NCBI GenBank assembly: GCA_903927025.1
Contig: CAIYLG010000052.1
Location: 223,808 to 287,807 of the forward strand
DNA length: 64,000 nt
Direction of reading: 5' to 3'
DNA from: an uncultured Armatimonadota bacterium
GTDB taxonomy: Bacteria > Armatimonadota > Fimbriimonadia > Fimbriimonadales > Fimbriimonadaceae
Shown: one piece after another, positions 63,728-64,000 of the stretch
Numbering within the stretch: the stretch's first letter is position 1
How the letters are laid out: each line of letters begins with the position of its first letter
The notes under the pieces: model-generated
The model's database searches: none
Told to the model about the DNA's origin: nothing
Seen by the model: only the letters and a program-made list of their open reading frames with translations
Made by a program: the position numbers and the translations under genes

Positions 63728-63860
63728 ATGGAGAATTTTTCGAATGGACGCCTTCTCGTCTTAGATGACGAGCCCCTGATCGGAAGTGTTCTGATGCTGA
63801 TGGCGGAAGAGTTGAAGATTGAATCAATGTCTGTTTCGAATTCAGATTCCTTCTTCAAGG
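63728..63860 (+). pseudogene. Response regulator gene, N-terminal piece, disrupted by an IS
   Basis: From ATG 63728 the frame gives a typical receiver start (RLLVLDDEPLIGSVLMLMAEE) for about 44 codons. It then runs into the end of an insertion sequence and stops at 63898 after a short foreign tail. The phosphoacceptor Asp and the output domain are missing within this window. The gene probably served the hybrid kinase just upstream. Confidence 0.75.
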
Positions 63861-64000
63861 TGACTAGTCCCCGGATTCTGACCCACCTAGAGTGTTAGTG
63901 CCTCTGCCTCCATTTTAGTCTTTAGATTTGCCTTGTATGTCGCGGGAGAGAGCCCTCCGAGTGCCGAGTGAGGACGACGGTTGTTGTAGAACTCCGAGAA
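63861..64000 (-). mobile_element. End of an IS3-family insertion sequence (partial)
   Basis: The sequence from TGACTAGTCC onwards is unrelated to the receiver gene and carries the 3' end of a transposase on the minus strand. The left tip begins with TG, as IS3-family ends do. The other end lies outside the window, so target duplication cannot be checked. The boundary at 63860/63861 is estimated from the break in the receiver sequence. Confidence 0.75.
63887..64000 (-). CDS. IS3-family transposase, C-terminal fragment
   Basis: The minus-strand frame entering from the right edge reads FSEFYNNRRPHSALGGLSP followed by ATYKANLKTKMEAEALTL and stops at 63887. YNxxRPHxxLGxxxPxxY is the conserved end of the DDE (rve) integrase-type transposase of IS3/IS481-like elements. 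Only 37 codons are in the window. Confidence 0.9.
   Translation of the reverse strand, partial: FSEFYNNRRPHSALGGLSPATYKANLKTKMEAEALTL

Overview
This window looks like chromosomal DNA of a diderm, mesophilic bacterium of the Armatimonadota, probably Fimbriimonadia-like. That assignment is inferred, not proven. It rests on a prepilin-type protein with the [27 protein letters not shown] signature common in that phylum, many secreted glycan-active enzymes, a LacI-type regulator, ThyX in place of ThyA, and outer-membrane functions (PagL-like deacylase, TolC, RND pump, MlaE). Genes are tightly packed. Three convergent pairs share a 4-nt palindromic stop, and many starts have no clear Shine-Dalgarno sequence.

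Layout. 1-5 kb: a minus-strand nitrogen/ion group (amtB, Kef-type antiporter, P-II protein), a small membrane protein, a 7Fe-type ferredoxin and a GbsR/MarR regulator. 5-8 kb: a secreted WD40-like propeller protein. 8-16.6 kb: a sugar locus. One minus-strand operon encodes a GH144-like glucanase, two PhyH-type dioxygenases, a substrate-binding-protein/permease fusion and a second permease; a GH94 phosphorylase diverges from it. 16.8-25.7 kb: a minus-strand series of LacI regulator, pseudopilin, small lipoprotein, two flavin-dependent halogenase paralogues and a TPR-sulfotransferase. The operator-like palindrome CTGAAYGCRTTCAG occurs at the glucanase promoter, upstream of GH94 and inside the lacI promoter, so the two gene blocks may form one regulon. 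This is the best candidate in the window for an undescribed system.

26-34 kb: thyX, secreted hypothetical proteins, a zincin-like protein, a CE2-like esterase, a photolyase, an MFS transporter and a DUF2961/GH172 glycosidase. 34-44 kb: ruvA-ruvB, mlaE, a two-domain retropepsin-like protein with an overlapping HTH regulator, a small membrane ORF of 58 codons, a beta-helix/PA14 protein, der and a PagL-like deacylase. 44-50.7 kb: lutABC for lactate oxidation, a GH20 hexosaminidase, tRNA-Arg(TCT) and a pseudopilin lacking the usual Glu5. 51-59.6 kb: a plus-strand efflux operon with its own two-component system (response regulator, kinase, adaptor, RND pump, TolC-like channel). 61.3-64 kb: a hybrid sensor kinase followed by a response-regulator gene that is broken by an IS3-family element running off the right edge.

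No rRNA, CRISPR array or prophage was seen. All assignments come from reading motifs and gene order; no database search was run.
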